From assembly GCA_003640385.1 (NCBI GenBank), contig RCAB01000400.1, positions 1 to 59,901 on the forward strand: DNA of 59,901 nucleotides, read 5' to 3'. Within the stretch, counting starts at the first letter, position 1, and each line of letters begins with the position of its first letter. Position numbers and translations under genes: made by a program. Shown here one piece after another: positions 42,901-55,894 of the stretch. The stretch comes from Setaria digitata (Eukaryota; Nematoda; Chromadorea; Rhabditida; Setariidae). The notes under the pieces were generated by a model, which searched no databases, was not told the DNA's origin, and worked only from the letters and a program-made list of their open reading frames with translations.

Positions 42901-45900
42901 TTATTCTTATTACTAACTTATCGCCTCTTCTGGCTTAACTTCCTGCAGACTCTTAGTTTTAAAAAATATAAAACCAGTACCCCACTTTTTCCTTTTGATG
43001 ATTAGAACTTATTTATCGAAACCCTAAACTTGATCACTTTATATAGCTTTACGCAACTACTCGAAGCAATTAAGCTAGAGAGTCCTTACTATCACCAAGG
43101 TTAAATGATTGCAAAATTTACCGATTCATCTTCACCAACAAGTTTAACAATTTCCAGCAGAACGTTGGATACTACGGTACTATTTTTCGCGCCCCGTTTC
43201 CAATTCGGAAAATTTGTCCCACTCAAGTCAAGCTTGGTAAGATGACGCATTTGTGATGTTGCCAAAACTACTGGTAACAATTCCGAATCCAAATTATTGT
43301 CCTTCAGTGATAATGTACAAACATCTACTCCACTAAGACATGTCTCCAATACAGTAGCCGAGCTTCTGTAATAATCTCTTGAAAGCAGCCGCCGAATTTT
43401 TCAAATTAAATGAACAAATTTGCATGGATTTATTTTCCACTAGATACTTTTTTATCAAAAATACCGATAACGTCAATGAATAAGATTTTTGTATCTATCA
43501 AATCAAGAGGTACTCATCGAACTGTGCTGCAAACTGCATCACTTTCCATTAAATGATATCCGGAATCTCATTTGATAACGAATATAAGAATGGGTGACTT
43601 CAGCTCGATTCCGAAAGCAAAACAGACTCACCTATCACAAACTCCATTTAAATATAATGTAAGTGGTTTCAGCTGCTGGTTACTTGCAAGGCCGAGAAGC
43701 AAAGCCTGAAATATTTCATAAAAAACTGGAATGCTATTCCATATACTGTCCAACACAGAATTTTTTCTCAAAAGATAAATAAGACTGAAAAAATGAACTA
43801 TGCAGGGATTCAGTTCCATAAGTGCAGATTCTCCCTGTCGCATTACTTTACTTTAACTTAGTAAATGACCAGACGACCGTATTTTTTTTTTTAAAAACCT
43901 AAAACCAATACTTTCAAAATATCAGCATTCAATGTAGTATTCGAAAAATCAAGCTGCTTCAAGGAGACAGCAGTAGAGAAATATTCCTTCATTTGTTGGG
44001 CACTTTCCTTACTACGACGACCCGCTTGACAACCTGCCAATCTAGAATCAATGATGCAAGAGATGTAAGTTTTGTAGGAAATTTAAAGAGGTGTAAGTTT
44101 TGTAGGAAAAATTAGAATTACGGAGTGCAGGACTGTACTAAAACTAAGTAAAAAAGATATATAAGTGTGGATGATTTAGAAATACAAAGTTTTCGAAGGA
44201 ATGGTCATATCCAAAAAATCAATTTAAAATTCTCATTTAATAAGAAATATATGCGGAAATAATTTTTCAGCTTTCATTAATTCATTTTACTACAAATAAT
44301 TATCAAAAGCTTCAGGAATGATATTACTCCACTTCAAAAGACCAACGAACTTCAATATTTCTAACTGTAAACCGCCATAAATGAGCGAAGCCCACAGCTT
44401 ATCAATATTAATACCAGTTCCTGAGAGATTTAAAACTCGAAGACTGATGCATAATGATAGCAATTGCAGTAAATCGCTGACATCCTGAAAATCTTATTAG
44501 TTTAAAATGAAATCAACGTATTAAATCAAAAAAGCTGTTTCTCCAAGTATTTCAACTAGAAAATTAACTACTCAGTCAATGGATTTTACAGTTCATTACA
44601 CTTGTGCACTTTATAAAAACATCCGCCTGCATACCTGTAGTTCAGGTATCAGTTNTTTTTTTTTTTTTTTTTTTTTTTTTAGTTCAGTTTTAGGTATCAG
44701 TTTACTGTACCCGAATTTCAGCTAATTTTCCACTTCAATTTCTTATAGAAAAAAAGATATTTGTTATCGATAATCATAGGTAATATGATTTTAGAAGGTT
44801 CATCATACTATTTCACACTCATANGTATCAGTTTACTGTACCCGAATTTCAGCTAATTTTCCACTTCAATTTCTCATAGAAAAAAAGATATTTGTTATCT
44901 ATAATCATAGGTAATATGATTTTAGAAGGTTCATCATACTATTTCACACTCATACGCTGCTTACATCTTTCAAATTATTTCCCGAAAAATCAAGCGTAGC
45001 CAATAATTTGCAGTCCGGAACTGTGTTTGCTTTGATCCCTTGTAAAATTCCATAGCATACTTGATTAACACTTTTCTCCGACATCGCACATTCGGAAAGA
45101 GTTAACGATTGCAACGTTGTCAATTTTGATAGCAAGGATGATAAGGCGACGAAACCTGAAATATAAATATTTAACAACAAATAATGAACATTATCTGTAG
45201 AATTTACTCCACAAAAAATCCGTGAGCAATATATAAATATATAAAAAAAGAAAAATTTTCAAGAAATTCATTAAAAAAAAAAAAAATGATAGTAACAAGG
45301 ATTACATGAATACCAAAGTGCTAACCCTTCTTATCGTCTAATACATTCCTGGAAAAATCCATTTCTTCTAATAAGGATGCACCATTTTGCAAAGCATTGG
45401 AAAATGCACCGACAAAATCTCTGGAAATTTTTGATAATTATTTGGTCAAATATTTCTATAATTATGAAGCCTGAATGCTAGCTACACTTTACTTCGAAGT
45501 ATCTGAAAAGGATGGGATAACATATCGACTACTGCAATCCACCTAATGTGTTCCGCAATCTGAAATGACTCTTTAAAGCTAATAGGTTAATGAAGGAAGT
45601 AAGACTGGGCAATCTTTACAGTTTAAAAAAACAAAAAAAAAAAAAAAAGAAAGACGTGGAACCTTACTTCGGAAGTGCACAGCTACGAAGGATGAGCACT
45701 TTTAGGGAACGCGAATTACGAACAATTGATAAGATAATATCCACAAGATCTGAGCCTAATTTAACATCATCTATGCACAAGCCCGTAAAATAACACGAAT
45801 ATTGACATACAGCTACGATGGGAAGCAAATCTCTGAAAGACATATCACTGAAGCTTTTTTCTTAAAATAATTTTTAGAAAACTTCACCAGAAAAAAGCGT

Positions 45901-47183
45901 GAAGAAGCAGCAAGGGTAATGAGCACTACTGCAGCTCATCCTCAGTAACTAGGACTATTGATTGCAAGAAAGCAGCGCTTTCTTGCATTAAAAAATATTC
46001 AAAAACCACGCTTGAATGAATTCGTCCGAGATTTGAATTCCTAAATGCGGTCACTTTTCTTTTCTTTCTTTTTTTGCACATATCAATAAAACTAGTTGAT
46101 TTAAGTATAAGTGGAAAATAACCTTGGAAGTAAATGAGTGAAATCATCTAATCTTAAGATATGAATTCCATGGGTAGCATATATTTTCTCAATATCCTGA
46201 AAAAAAAATCAATATTTAAAACTATTAATCCAGATGCATAAATTAGTGGAAAAAGAGAGGCAGAGAGAAAAACGAACGGAAAATCATGGGTTTGTGAAGG
46301 AATAATCTCACCCAAACAACTTCATCACGAAATGGCTGGTCATAATAATCACAAACGGCAGCGTAGGATCTGCGGAAATTATGACATGGTAGGTACGGTC
46401 GGCTGTTTGGCAAAAATCGAAATTCATCATATAAATCGGCCGGTATTAATTCTAACAAGTTCCTGAACATATTTTGCAAAAAATAAAATAAAGAAAACAA
46501 CATTAAATCTACTTCAGGTTCGAATTAAGGAAAATGAAATTCACGATAAGCGTATTTTCCTGATAGAATTCGTAACTGCGCTTACCTCAGGTTTTGAATA
46601 ATATCTGGAAAATAATGTTTAAGAGCAGAAAGAACAGAAAGAGCCACGTTCTTGGAACCGTTTTCTAGACGAATGAAAATGCGTCTTTTGCCTAGAAAAC
46701 TTTCATCGAGACCAAAGCATACCTGTAACGATCATTTTGAAAAAAAAAAAAAAAACTGCACATATATTAGTGATGAACAGACAGAATACTTTTTAAATGG
46801 AAATTTGGTACAAATATCTTATCTTTTCTTCATTAAGTGATGAAAAAATGGTCTCATCTTAATATTATAATTTTGGTAATTAGATATATGTATCTGATTC
46901 TCAAACAAGATGTCTGGAGTCCCAAACTTTTATTTGCTAGCTAACTAATAAATATAAATAATTACCTCACTGTCGCTGGTAATTTGAATTGCACGTATTG
47001 ATAAGATATGGAAAGTTCGATCAATTTTCAACGAAGAAGGTGTTTTCCCATGTAATATGAAAACTCGAAACTTTGATAATGCAAAAATTCGGTTCTCAAA
47101 TTTGTCCGTTTTTGTGCCATACTCCACGCTACAAGCCAATCGACAGTCCCAAAACTTTGACCCGAATATGGCATTACATTTTT
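39957..47183 (-). CDS. crml-1: CARMIL/LRRC16 actin capping-protein regulator, 5' end missing
   Basis: At least 17 exons run from about 47183 to the TAA at 39957-39959. The first visible exon encodes the PH-like domain ([20 protein letters not shown]). [20 protein letters not shown] follows, a CARMIL hallmark before the leucine-rich repeats. The LRRs include [23 protein letters not shown] and [21 protein letters not shown] helical dimerisation region follows ([20 protein letters not shown]). The capping-protein interaction motif is [15 protein letters not shown] (about 40608-40652), matching LxHxTxxRPK with Ser for Thr and Arg for Lys. The tail has Pro-rich SH3-ligand-like stretches ([27 protein letters not shown]) and ends DAPFSRRS. 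CARMILs uncouple capping protein from actin barbed ends and shape migration. No start Met exists in the first exon I can see, so at least one upstream exon is missing. Intronic duplication at 44694-44954 inflates the length. Confidence 0.88.
44694..44954. repeat. 130-bp direct duplication around a single N
   Basis: 44694-44823 and 44825-44954 match over 130 bp with two differences (CTTATAG/CTCATAG and ATCGATA/ATCTATA) and flank N at 44824. The block lies in a crml-1 intron and stops just short of the LRR exon at about 45155-44966. A second N with a poly-T run at 44655 adjoins it. Confidence 0.85.
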
Positions 47184-49399
47184 CTGCAGTAGTAAGAAAT
47201 GCGTTTTTTTAATCAAATCCGTTCATCATCTATCTGAGTTTTCAGTATGTTTTATACTGTTATCGAAATTTCTTCAGCAAACTTTAACAAAGCGTCATTC
47301 AATCCTTGGTTCAGTTTGTTATCTTCCTTAGTTATCTTTCACTAACTACTTACTACTGCTTTCTCCCTTTTTTTTTCCGTATCCAGGTTGAATCAAAATT
47401 TAGGGATTTTTTTTTTCTAAACAAAAACACATACTACCTTGTACATAGTTGCATAATTCGGTGTGTGCACCTCGCGATAACGACATGTCTCAACTGCCTT
47501 CTAATTCTTTACATATCCATTCTGCTTACATACACTAACCCTTCTTACACTTACAATCTGAAATAGACAATGAATAATTACATGAAAATGCAATGTAATC
47601 TAATCGATTACATTTCAGCAAAATTAATAATTTATGCAAAGAAAAAAGAAAAAAAAAAACGCTGCGTAGAAAACGTATTTATAGCAATATTTTACAACAG
47701 TCATTTGAAATGCTTTGCAACAGTCACTTCTGGAAGAGAAGAATTAACGTACGCATTGTTTCATGACAAATTACAAACGAATATACGTACATTACATTCC
47801 AATACAATCGACTGCTTTTTACATGAAGAAAACAGAAAACGTAGAACAAAAAAAACGGGAAAAATGTACCTTTAGTAATGTCTTATCACAGTTAGTTAAA
47901 TGATGAAGCAAAATTAATGCATGTATGATTTCCTAACAAATTAGGAAGAAATAGATTTCATACAATCCATTTTTTTTACCTCAAGAAAAAAAAAATGCAA
48001 GAAGCTCTACAAAACACGTACTTACAGTGATACTTTACGATTACGACAGTTACTTAAGTAAAAAAGCAGAATTAACGGATGGTAAGATTATATGAAAAAT
48101 TAGGTACGAATATGTACGTCTACTGCGAGATACTCGTATTATTCAAGAAGGAATATAGGTATGAACGTGAAATTTCAGTAAAGCGAGTATCCGATAAATC
48201 AGTAAATGTAACATTAGAGAGTTCGCTTCATCAGTCGAGAAAGTGCACATATTAAACAAATTAAATTGAAGAAAAAAAAAAGTAATCAGGATGATAAATT
48301 TACAAACGATAACTTTATCAATTATAAGTGATAAAATAGAATGACAGGATAAAGATCTCATTATCATTATATTATTTTGTTATCAGCAAAGAGTAAATGC
48401 TAATTTATAACACTAGTATATCTACTTTTAAGCATGCATATGTCCTCTTACTCTAGTAGCACTAACCCTGTTAGTATTAATTTCCTCATCCTTACATTTT
48501 TCTTTTTCTTCCTGTCACTCTCCTTCAATCTCATTTCTTTCATGTTTCTATTCTTTCCTTTTCTTAATTTCATTTTCTTTCAAAGAGAAAAAAAAAAACT
48601 TTGGCATTAAGTCAAAGTACACGTTATACACGTTGCAAAAAGTACTATTACAGAACGAACTCCTGCCTTTTTTCCTTTCTTCTTTTTCTTTCATAGTAAT
48701 ATCATATCACTTTATCAGTGTTAACATCCTCTCCCTTCCCCGTATTCTTCGCATCAGGAACTTCCAGCCCCGCACTCCACCAAACACCTTGAACACCTCA
48801 ACTCTGCTCCGATGTGTCATTCTGGCAAGAGAGCTGCAGATATCACAACGGGTTAGTGACTGTTGCAGCGCTATATACTCCGCCGAAGCGGGGTGCGTGT
48901 GTGTGTGTGTGAATGTTTGGGTAAGAGTTATTTTTATAATGATCGATATTGTCGTAACAGTTTGCTTTTCAATTATACTGCTGTATGGTGGACTGAGATT
49001 TCCTGGAGATTCTCTTGATCGAACGGGGTTATTATTTCGAATTATTTAGGATGATATGTTTTTATCCTATCAATATTTCCTGTGAAAGGATATTTGCCTG
49101 TTTTTCCTTTAGATCTCTCACTTTTGTTCTAAGATTCTTACTTTTTGTTCAATTTTATTTTGACAGTTAACTGAAATTGTCTGAGCATTCTCTAATGTTT
49201 TCGCATTCCATTTTCCATTTTCTCACATTCATGAAATTTCAAATCTTAAATGCTATCTATTCTACGTAGTGTAAAGTCAGGCTTCCATCTAGTGTGTCTA
49301 GAAAATCTTGATAGCAAGTTAGCCTCTTTGATGATACTGCGAAACATCTACAATCAGATTTTATCACTTTGGATCGCATATGCTTTCTCTGCATGCTGG

Positions 49400-49433
<34 letters not shown>

Positions 49434-49568
49434 NNNNNNNNNNNNNNNNNNNNNNNNTAGCAAAATATTTTCAAAAATTGGCTGAATGACAACGAATATA
49501 TTTCAGTATGAAATTCGCATGTTGTGATGGTATCTCACGATAAAATTTGATGGCATTGAAAAGATAAA
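47184..49568. other. Divergent region between crml-1 and the vps-25 operon
   Basis: About 2.4 kb expected to contain the missing 5' exon(s) and promoter of crml-1 and the promoter of the vps-25 operon. It holds a (GT)n at about 48895-48911 and a (TATC)n tract running into 24 Ns. Open frames here are short and show no family resemblance. Confidence 0.45.
49402..49457. repeat. (TATC)n microsatellite ending in an assembly gap
   Basis: About eight TATC units precede 24 Ns (49434-49457). The repeat length is therefore unknown. Confidence 0.9.
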
Positions 49569-51054
49569 ATGTCATTTAAATGGCCATGGCAATATGAATT
49601 TCCACCATTTTTTACGTAAGTTTGCATTTGATTCATAAAATGATGAATTGAGAAAAGACTCATCTTCAGAATTTGCTCTCGAGGAAAGACAAAAATGAAG
49701 AAAAAAAGCCTGTTTGGAAAATTTTCTGTGCACTGCTAATAGACTAATGCATTGTTTTGTGGTACTAGAAATTCAGCAATATTTCAAGCCATCCAGCAGC
49801 TATCTCTTGTATCTCTTTTTTTGCTGTAGCCAAACAGAAGTTTGTATATGAATTTTAGCTTTATTTCTTGCCTTCTACTATGTTTATTTTATTTCAGCTT
49901 GCAGACTACTTTGATAACTCGTGAAAAACAGTTGGAAGCCTGGAGTCGACTAGTTGTTGATTATTGCCAATTTCATAAAATTTATACAGTAGACTTGGCT
50001 GATATATCAAATTCGGAATTGTTCGTAAATAATACTCTTAATCGTAAATTACCACCGGACGGTATACGAGTAGTGTTCGACTACCTCGAGCATAAAAGTA
50101 AGTAATATGGCAGTACTTGGTTAGCAGCTTATTCCATTGTTTAGTTTTGCTTTTTGTCTTCTCGAAGTGCAGCTTTATCCTAGAAGCTTTTATAAAGAAG
50201 GCAATGGCTAATATCATCTTCTTGTCTCATATTTTCCTGAAAAGCTCTCACTGATGGTTCCTATGCTTATTTAGTAATTTTGCGGCTTTTGAATATGAAT
50301 CTACTTGGAACTCTTATTGCCTTCATTCTGAAGTTATACATGTGAAGTTTCGGAAATGCATTTGCAAATTAGTTTGGTTTGGTGAAGAATTTGGTTTATA
50401 GGACATATCGATTGGTTAGACAAAGGCAAAAATCGGTGTCATATCTACTGGAGGCGTCCGGAAGAGTGGGCTGTATTAATATACGAGTGGGCAGTAAGTA
50501 ACGGCTTACTCAACACTCCTTGTACTTTGTACGAAATAACGCAAGGCGACGACGTAACTCAAGAATGTAAGTTAGACATGAAATTTTTTAAAGTCAATTT
50601 GCAGGAAGGGATTTTAATGGCAGAGTGTATAGAGGAGAAAAAAATTTGAAATTATGAGTGTATTTAGTTAGAATTGTGAAGGTACCGAGGCATCTTTAGT
50701 AGAGTATGTGTGAACCGAAAATTTTGTTCAGCATATGGATGATTTCGAGAAACGAGGATTGGTTTTACTAGTATTTGTTTAAACAAGTAAAAAAATTGGG
50801 TATCGAAAGGTCCTAAAACGATTCCATCCCGAGGAAACCGTTTAGTTAATTTGATAAGTTCAAGATTTAAATCTTTTAGGTAAATTTTTTTTTCTGGTGG
50901 AAAAAATTTCTGTTGTATTCATTCCAATTCTACAGCTTTTTACGGTCTCGATAAGGACGTATTATTGAAATCACTGGCAGTACTTGTTGATCAACGCCGT
51001 GCTCAATTATTGAATAGTGGGACCGAAGCAGAAGGTGTCAAATTTCTCCAGTAA
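49569..51054 (+). CDS. vps-25: ESCRT-II subunit VPS25
   Basis: Four exons join in phase: 49569-49615, 49898-50097, 50402-50566 and 50936-51054, giving 176 aa, the length I recall for human VPS25. It opens MSFKWPWQYEFPPFFTLQTT, the hallmark N-terminus whose PWQ.PPFF segment contacts VPS22/VPS36. It continues RKLPPDGIRVVFDYLEHK (first winged helix), HIDWLDKGKNRCHIYWRRPE (linker) and EFYGLDKDVLLKSLAVL, ending EGVKFLQ. VPS25 is present in two copies in ESCRT-II and hands ubiquitinated cargo over to ESCRT-III (through VPS20) on endosomes. Its stop lies 121 nt before the next ATG, on the same strand, which suggests it is the first gene of an operon with the methyltransferase. Confidence 0.95.
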
Positions 51055-51157
51055 ACAGTTCTGTAAGTTTCAGCTCTACCATATTTGAAAAAGGATTTAC
51101 TACTATTTACCTACAGTTCTATGTGTTGGGATTATTTGCAACTAAAATAAGCATAGT

Positions 51158-51175
51158 TTATTTCATTTCAAGAAA
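51158..51175 (+). promoter_or_regulatory. Probable operon-internal trans-splice acceptor
   Basis: TATTTCATTTCAAG ends 4 nt before ATG at 51176 and lies within the 121-nt gap after the VPS25 stop. Spacing of about 100 nt and a pyrimidine-rich AG immediately before the ATG are typical of downstream operon genes in nematodes. Confidence 0.55.
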
Positions 51176-53700
51176 ATGGTGAATGGATCTGACTGTGTGC
51201 TAGAGGAGACAGTGGACAACAAGGTAAGTTGGCTTGTATAATTTTCCTTAAAAGTTATCCCTCGTTTTTCAGGAACAAGTAATGAGTAGGTAGTGTGATT
51301 AAGCAACCGTCAAATAAAAAAAAAAAGGACAAGTTTGAGATGAAGTATTCCTTTACCTTGAACCTGAACTTCTTTCTTTGTTTTACTTCCAAACATAAAA
51401 ATTGCAAGCAAAACAGAAAAAAAAAGTTTGTTTTTATCAAGATTACAAGTGCGCTCAAAAAAAAGTTTTTGTTATCCACGTTCTCTACTTGTTCCGGCTA
51501 TGTTTTTCTTTAGCTTGTTAATGTGAATCATACGAGTTCCGGTTTTCTGAGCAATAAGGAGATAATTGAGGAAGGTGACACTGTAATTATATATGTTAAT
51601 TACGGTACGTGTTATGCGGTGGAAGTGAAGCGTGGTCTTATTATGACAATGAAATACGGTGCTTTGAAGCACGAATATCTTATAGGAAAACGGTTGGTTA
51701 TAATTAATCAGTTATATTGTTGAACATGGCTTGAAAAACGCTTATGAGATGATTTACTACTTACACTATGTTATGGCACCTGATATTAAGTACTCCACTT
51801 ACGTCAACATTTTGGTAACATGAAAACAATGTTAGGGTGGAGCGAGAGAGAGAGAGAGAGTAGTATTTATTACTGAGGACTAAAGTTTCTGGAGAATTTA
51901 GCTACTTTTCCTTTCTTTCCAGTTATGGATCTCGTATTAGTGCTACAGCGGGTTATGTTTATGTGTTACGTCCCAATGCTGAATTGTGGACACGTGCTTT
52001 GCTTCGGAGAACACAGATTATTTACACTGCCGACTGCGCGCTGATTCTTATGCTATTAGATGTCAGACCGGGATCGGTAAGTTTTCGTATTATTATTTAT
52101 AGCTGTTAAAATTAAGAAATTATTGTGGAAAATTACAGGTTGTATGTGAATGCGGCACAGGAAGTGGGTCGCTTTCGCATGCATTAGCAATGGCCATTGC
52201 ACCCACGGGACATCTTTACACACACGATATTGAAGAAGCAAGGGTAAAACAGGTCGAACTCGAGATGAAGGTATTTGTTGTCACTACTTATTTTTTGCCT
52301 CCAGTGGAAGTGGTTTATATCCTTGAGACAGTATAGAGTTCTGAAGATTAAGCAATGCGAGCATGTTTCCTTATTTTCAGTTTATTTGCAGAAGCACGGA
52401 TTAGGTGGTATTACGACGTGTGTGCATCAAAATGTTATTGAAGATGGATTTTTTATGGAAAATATATGCGATGCTGTGTTTCTGGATCTTCCAGCTCCTT
52501 GGGTTGCTATTAAACATGCAAAGCGTGCCCTGAATCGTGTACGTGGTGGGCGTCTTGTCAGCTTCTCTCCATGTATTGAACAGGTGTTCCCTTTTTTTTT
52601 TTTTTTTTGAAAAATCTTAGTAGAATTTCCGGGAATAAAACGTTTGTTTTTCATAGAGAACTAAATAAATACTATAGTGATTTAGTATCGATATAAATGC
52701 ATTACAGATACAAAGAACGTGCAACGCTCTCCAGTGCGAGGGTTTTGTACAAATCAGTACAGTTGAGTTAGTGCCGAGAAAGCTGAAAGTAATTTTATAT
52801 TTTTTTTTACATTTATCCTTTTTATATGTAAACGTATCGTTCTCTATCCAAATGAGAATAGTACTTGTCCTGTTGTTTCCTCCACCTAATAACGTTATAG
52901 TGACCTAAATCAGACGGCATTTTTTCGTAGCCATTGAATGCTTAAGCATTTACATCTTTGGTCAGTCCATAAAAGAAAAAGAAGAGAAATTCATTTACTC
53001 AAACCTTGAAACATCTAATAGTGACTAGAGATATTCATCAGTCAGACTGATGGACTTAGTAAGAATTTCAACTTAAGTACTTGTGTATGAGTTCCTAATA
53101 TCAATATAGTGATCAAGATATTTTGATCTCACTGTGTTCATTCCCTTTAAATAAGTTTTCGAAATTATCGCAAGCGCGATAGTGACTCAGTTGAGCTTCA
53201 TTGTCGGAGAAAAGATATTTGCAACTTACATAGTATCAAGATAATTTTCTTACAATATATTATAATCATTACACTCAGGTTGACCGGTCTTTTGCCGGTA
53301 GAACATTTAGATTGCTACGATGATATCAAGTTGAAGTGAACAGTAAAAATATTATCAATAGTATTTACGCTCCAAAAAGACATAACATAAAAATATAATA
53401 CATATGTTGTTAAGCTTTTGCTGCATCCTTCTGCTTTCTTTTGCGTTAAGCTGTCTCATTTCTTGGTGGTGAAATTTTCTTCCCACATAATTTTTTTTTT
53501 TTTTGCATAATTTAATTTTAATTTTATGTCTGTGATATAAACATGGATACGCTAGAATCATTCAATGCTCGAAAAATTGCTGTCACTAAGAAGAGACGTT
53601 TGGAAAATAATGGAAACGGAAATGTTAGATCAAAAAGACCTAAATTGAATGATGATGATAACGACAATAATAATAATGAGGACGATGATGATGACGATGG

Positions 53701-53736
<36 letters not shown>

Positions 53737-53909
53737 CAATGATNAATAATAATCAATTGGCTGTGAAATCTGCCAAAATGCATTGTGTGATTGAGCAGAG
53801 TCAGCAAAAAAACTGTTATACATCAGCATTACTCCCATTCCCAGCAGCACAGCCAACACATACGGGCTACATAATTTCGGCAACATTATTACCATCGGTT
53901 TTATCGTAA
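51176..53909 (+). CDS. TRMT61A: tRNA (adenine-58-N1)-methyltransferase catalytic subunit
   Basis: Six exons are clear: 51176-51223, 51514-51692, 51923-52076, 52139-52270, 52392-52583 and 52708-52788 (262 aa). A last exon at about 53528-53909 carries the C-terminus. Diagnostic features are the N-terminal OB-like domain (EEGDTVIIYVNYGT), ALLRRTQIIYTADCALI, the SAM-binding motif VVCECGTGSGSLSHALA, acidic loop HDIEEARV and catalytic motif FLDLPAPWVAIKHAKRALN. With TRMT6 it methylates A58 in the tRNA T-loop in the nucleus. The last exon keeps the family ending (PTHTGYIISAT, compare human GHTGYLTFAT). Between lies an insertion with basic KKRRLE and RSKRPK, then a run of Asp codons. N at 53744 interrupts the frame; the frame is continuous if N is only a gap marker. 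No AG precedes the last exon: TTTTAT stands where TTTTAG is expected. Confidence 0.88.
53649..53743 (+). repeat. Coding (GAT)n tract in the TRMT61A last exon
   Basis: Interrupted GAT/GAC/AAT triplets encode a run of Asp and Asn. The tract ends at N (53744), so its true length is not fixed by this assembly. Confidence 0.85.
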
Positions 53910-55633
53910 ATTGTCTTTATTTTGTGTAAAATGTTATCATGAGATGTTTTTTTTTTTTTTTCTTCTTTCTTTCTTTCTTTTATATCTTAAATTTAAATCT
54001 TTTGATTTTGCAAATTAATTATATTATTCGTAGTTTTAAAATTGTACCTCTGCATAATAATGGTTAAATTATTACAGTGCAGAAGTTTTCATAGCTATGA
54101 ATATTTTATTTTGTTATAAACTTGTGACTTGTTCTCTTATTCGTTTTTTTTTTTTTTTTCTTTTTTGCAGTTGTTCTTAGAAATTGATATATGATTAGAA
54201 TTGTGCTAATTCAAGCCACTTCTCTTGTCCAGTACGTTTTTGTCGTGTCTTCCTAGCGATCCTATCAGTCAGAAACTGTTTTTAAATGTGTATGCTTTGA
54301 AGTTAGCAAATTTAGATAAGCTAATTTGACGTAATTACCTGTGAAGTTACTTATGACCATTCCAGGTTATAGTTGATCATTGTATTGCTTGTTTGCTGAT
54401 TACATTTGATGATAATTTAAATGGTCAGGTTTAAGCTTGCTTATCATTGCTAGCTATTTTGCGGTAGCAAATGCAAGATTAAATTACTTTTCTTAACTGA
54501 GATCGAATTTTGTCATACTTGAAAAATAATATTATCAAGGTACAGGATTACGACAAGCTTTTTTTTTTTTTTTATTTGTTTGTTTACTTAGACACTGTTA
54601 GGTTTTTAACTGCTATTCAAATTTTTATCAGTAAGCCGGTTAGCTATTGTATGGTTAGGTGTTTATTTTTATTGTAATGAGTCCTCTGATTCCTTTAAAG
54701 TTTTTCTTTTTTTTTTTTCTGACAAATCACATTTTTGAATTGGAGTTTGAAAGTTTGAATGGCCTTTTTCTCCTTGGGGTACCACTATTTTTCTTTTTTT
54801 TTTTTTTTTCATTTATTTTCTCTCCCTCTCCCTCTCTCCCTCTCTCTCTCTCTCTCTCCCTCTCTCTTTCTTCTTTCATGTGCTTGTAGTTGTTATAATT
54901 GGTTTGAAATTGCGGTATAAAAATACAGTGTTCTTTTTCTATTTATTTTTTATGTTTGTTCAGCACATTATAGCAAGCTATTTCGGTATAATTTCCGGAG
55001 AAAGCTCAACATCAATTATGTTCGTGCACCGGAAAGCGCTATACAGAGAAACGTTAAAAAAAAGAAAAAAAAAGGAGAATATAACTAATAGTGACCAAGA
55101 GGAATGTAAATGCGATCCAATATTATTATTATTTATTATTGCCATTAATTGTCATTATTTATTATTAATTATTTTCAGTTATTAATATTATCAATTATTA
55201 TTATCATTGATTATTACAATTATTATTATTGGTTACTATTAATTATTATCGATCGTTATTATTGATTATTGTTGCTAATTATTGTTCATTATTGTTATTA
55301 ATTATTATTATTATTAAATTTCGTTTCTACACTGTTGTGTTATTCATTTCTAAAATGCCTTCATTGTTTCAAATTTAGGATGCCAATTTCATAGAAATGT
55401 TTTGCATATAAATTATTTATGCATTTCTGATAACAGAAAAAAGGAATACAGTTTCAAGTTATCTTAAAATTTTTTTGAAATTATTAAGTTCAGTAAATAT
55501 TAACATTCTCTATTATGCTTTTTTGATTATATTAATTATAACAAAATTTTTTCTTAGTGTCACTTTTTCTCTCCCTCTTTCTCGCTCTTTTCTTTTCCAC
55601 TTTCCGTTGAATCATAATCTTGCACTACCTTAG

Positions 55634-55849
55634 TAATAATAATAATAATAATAAATAATAGTAATAATAAGAATAATAATAATCAATAATAACATTTAAT
55701 AATAATAATGATAAATAATTAATAATAATTATTACTGATAATAATAATTAATAATAATAATAATAATTATTATTGGTAATAACGATAAATAATAACAAAA
55801 AATAGCAACAGTAACAATAAATAATAATAAGTAGTAATAATAAATAATA

Positions 55850-55891
<42 letters not shown>
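55634..55891. repeat. AAT and AT microsatellite cluster
   Basis: Imperfect (AAT)n with internal ATT segments able to pair locally, followed by an uninterrupted (AT)n of about 40 bp. The tyrosine/isoleucine-rich frames translated here are artefacts. Confidence 0.85.
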
Positions 55892-55894
<3 letters not shown>

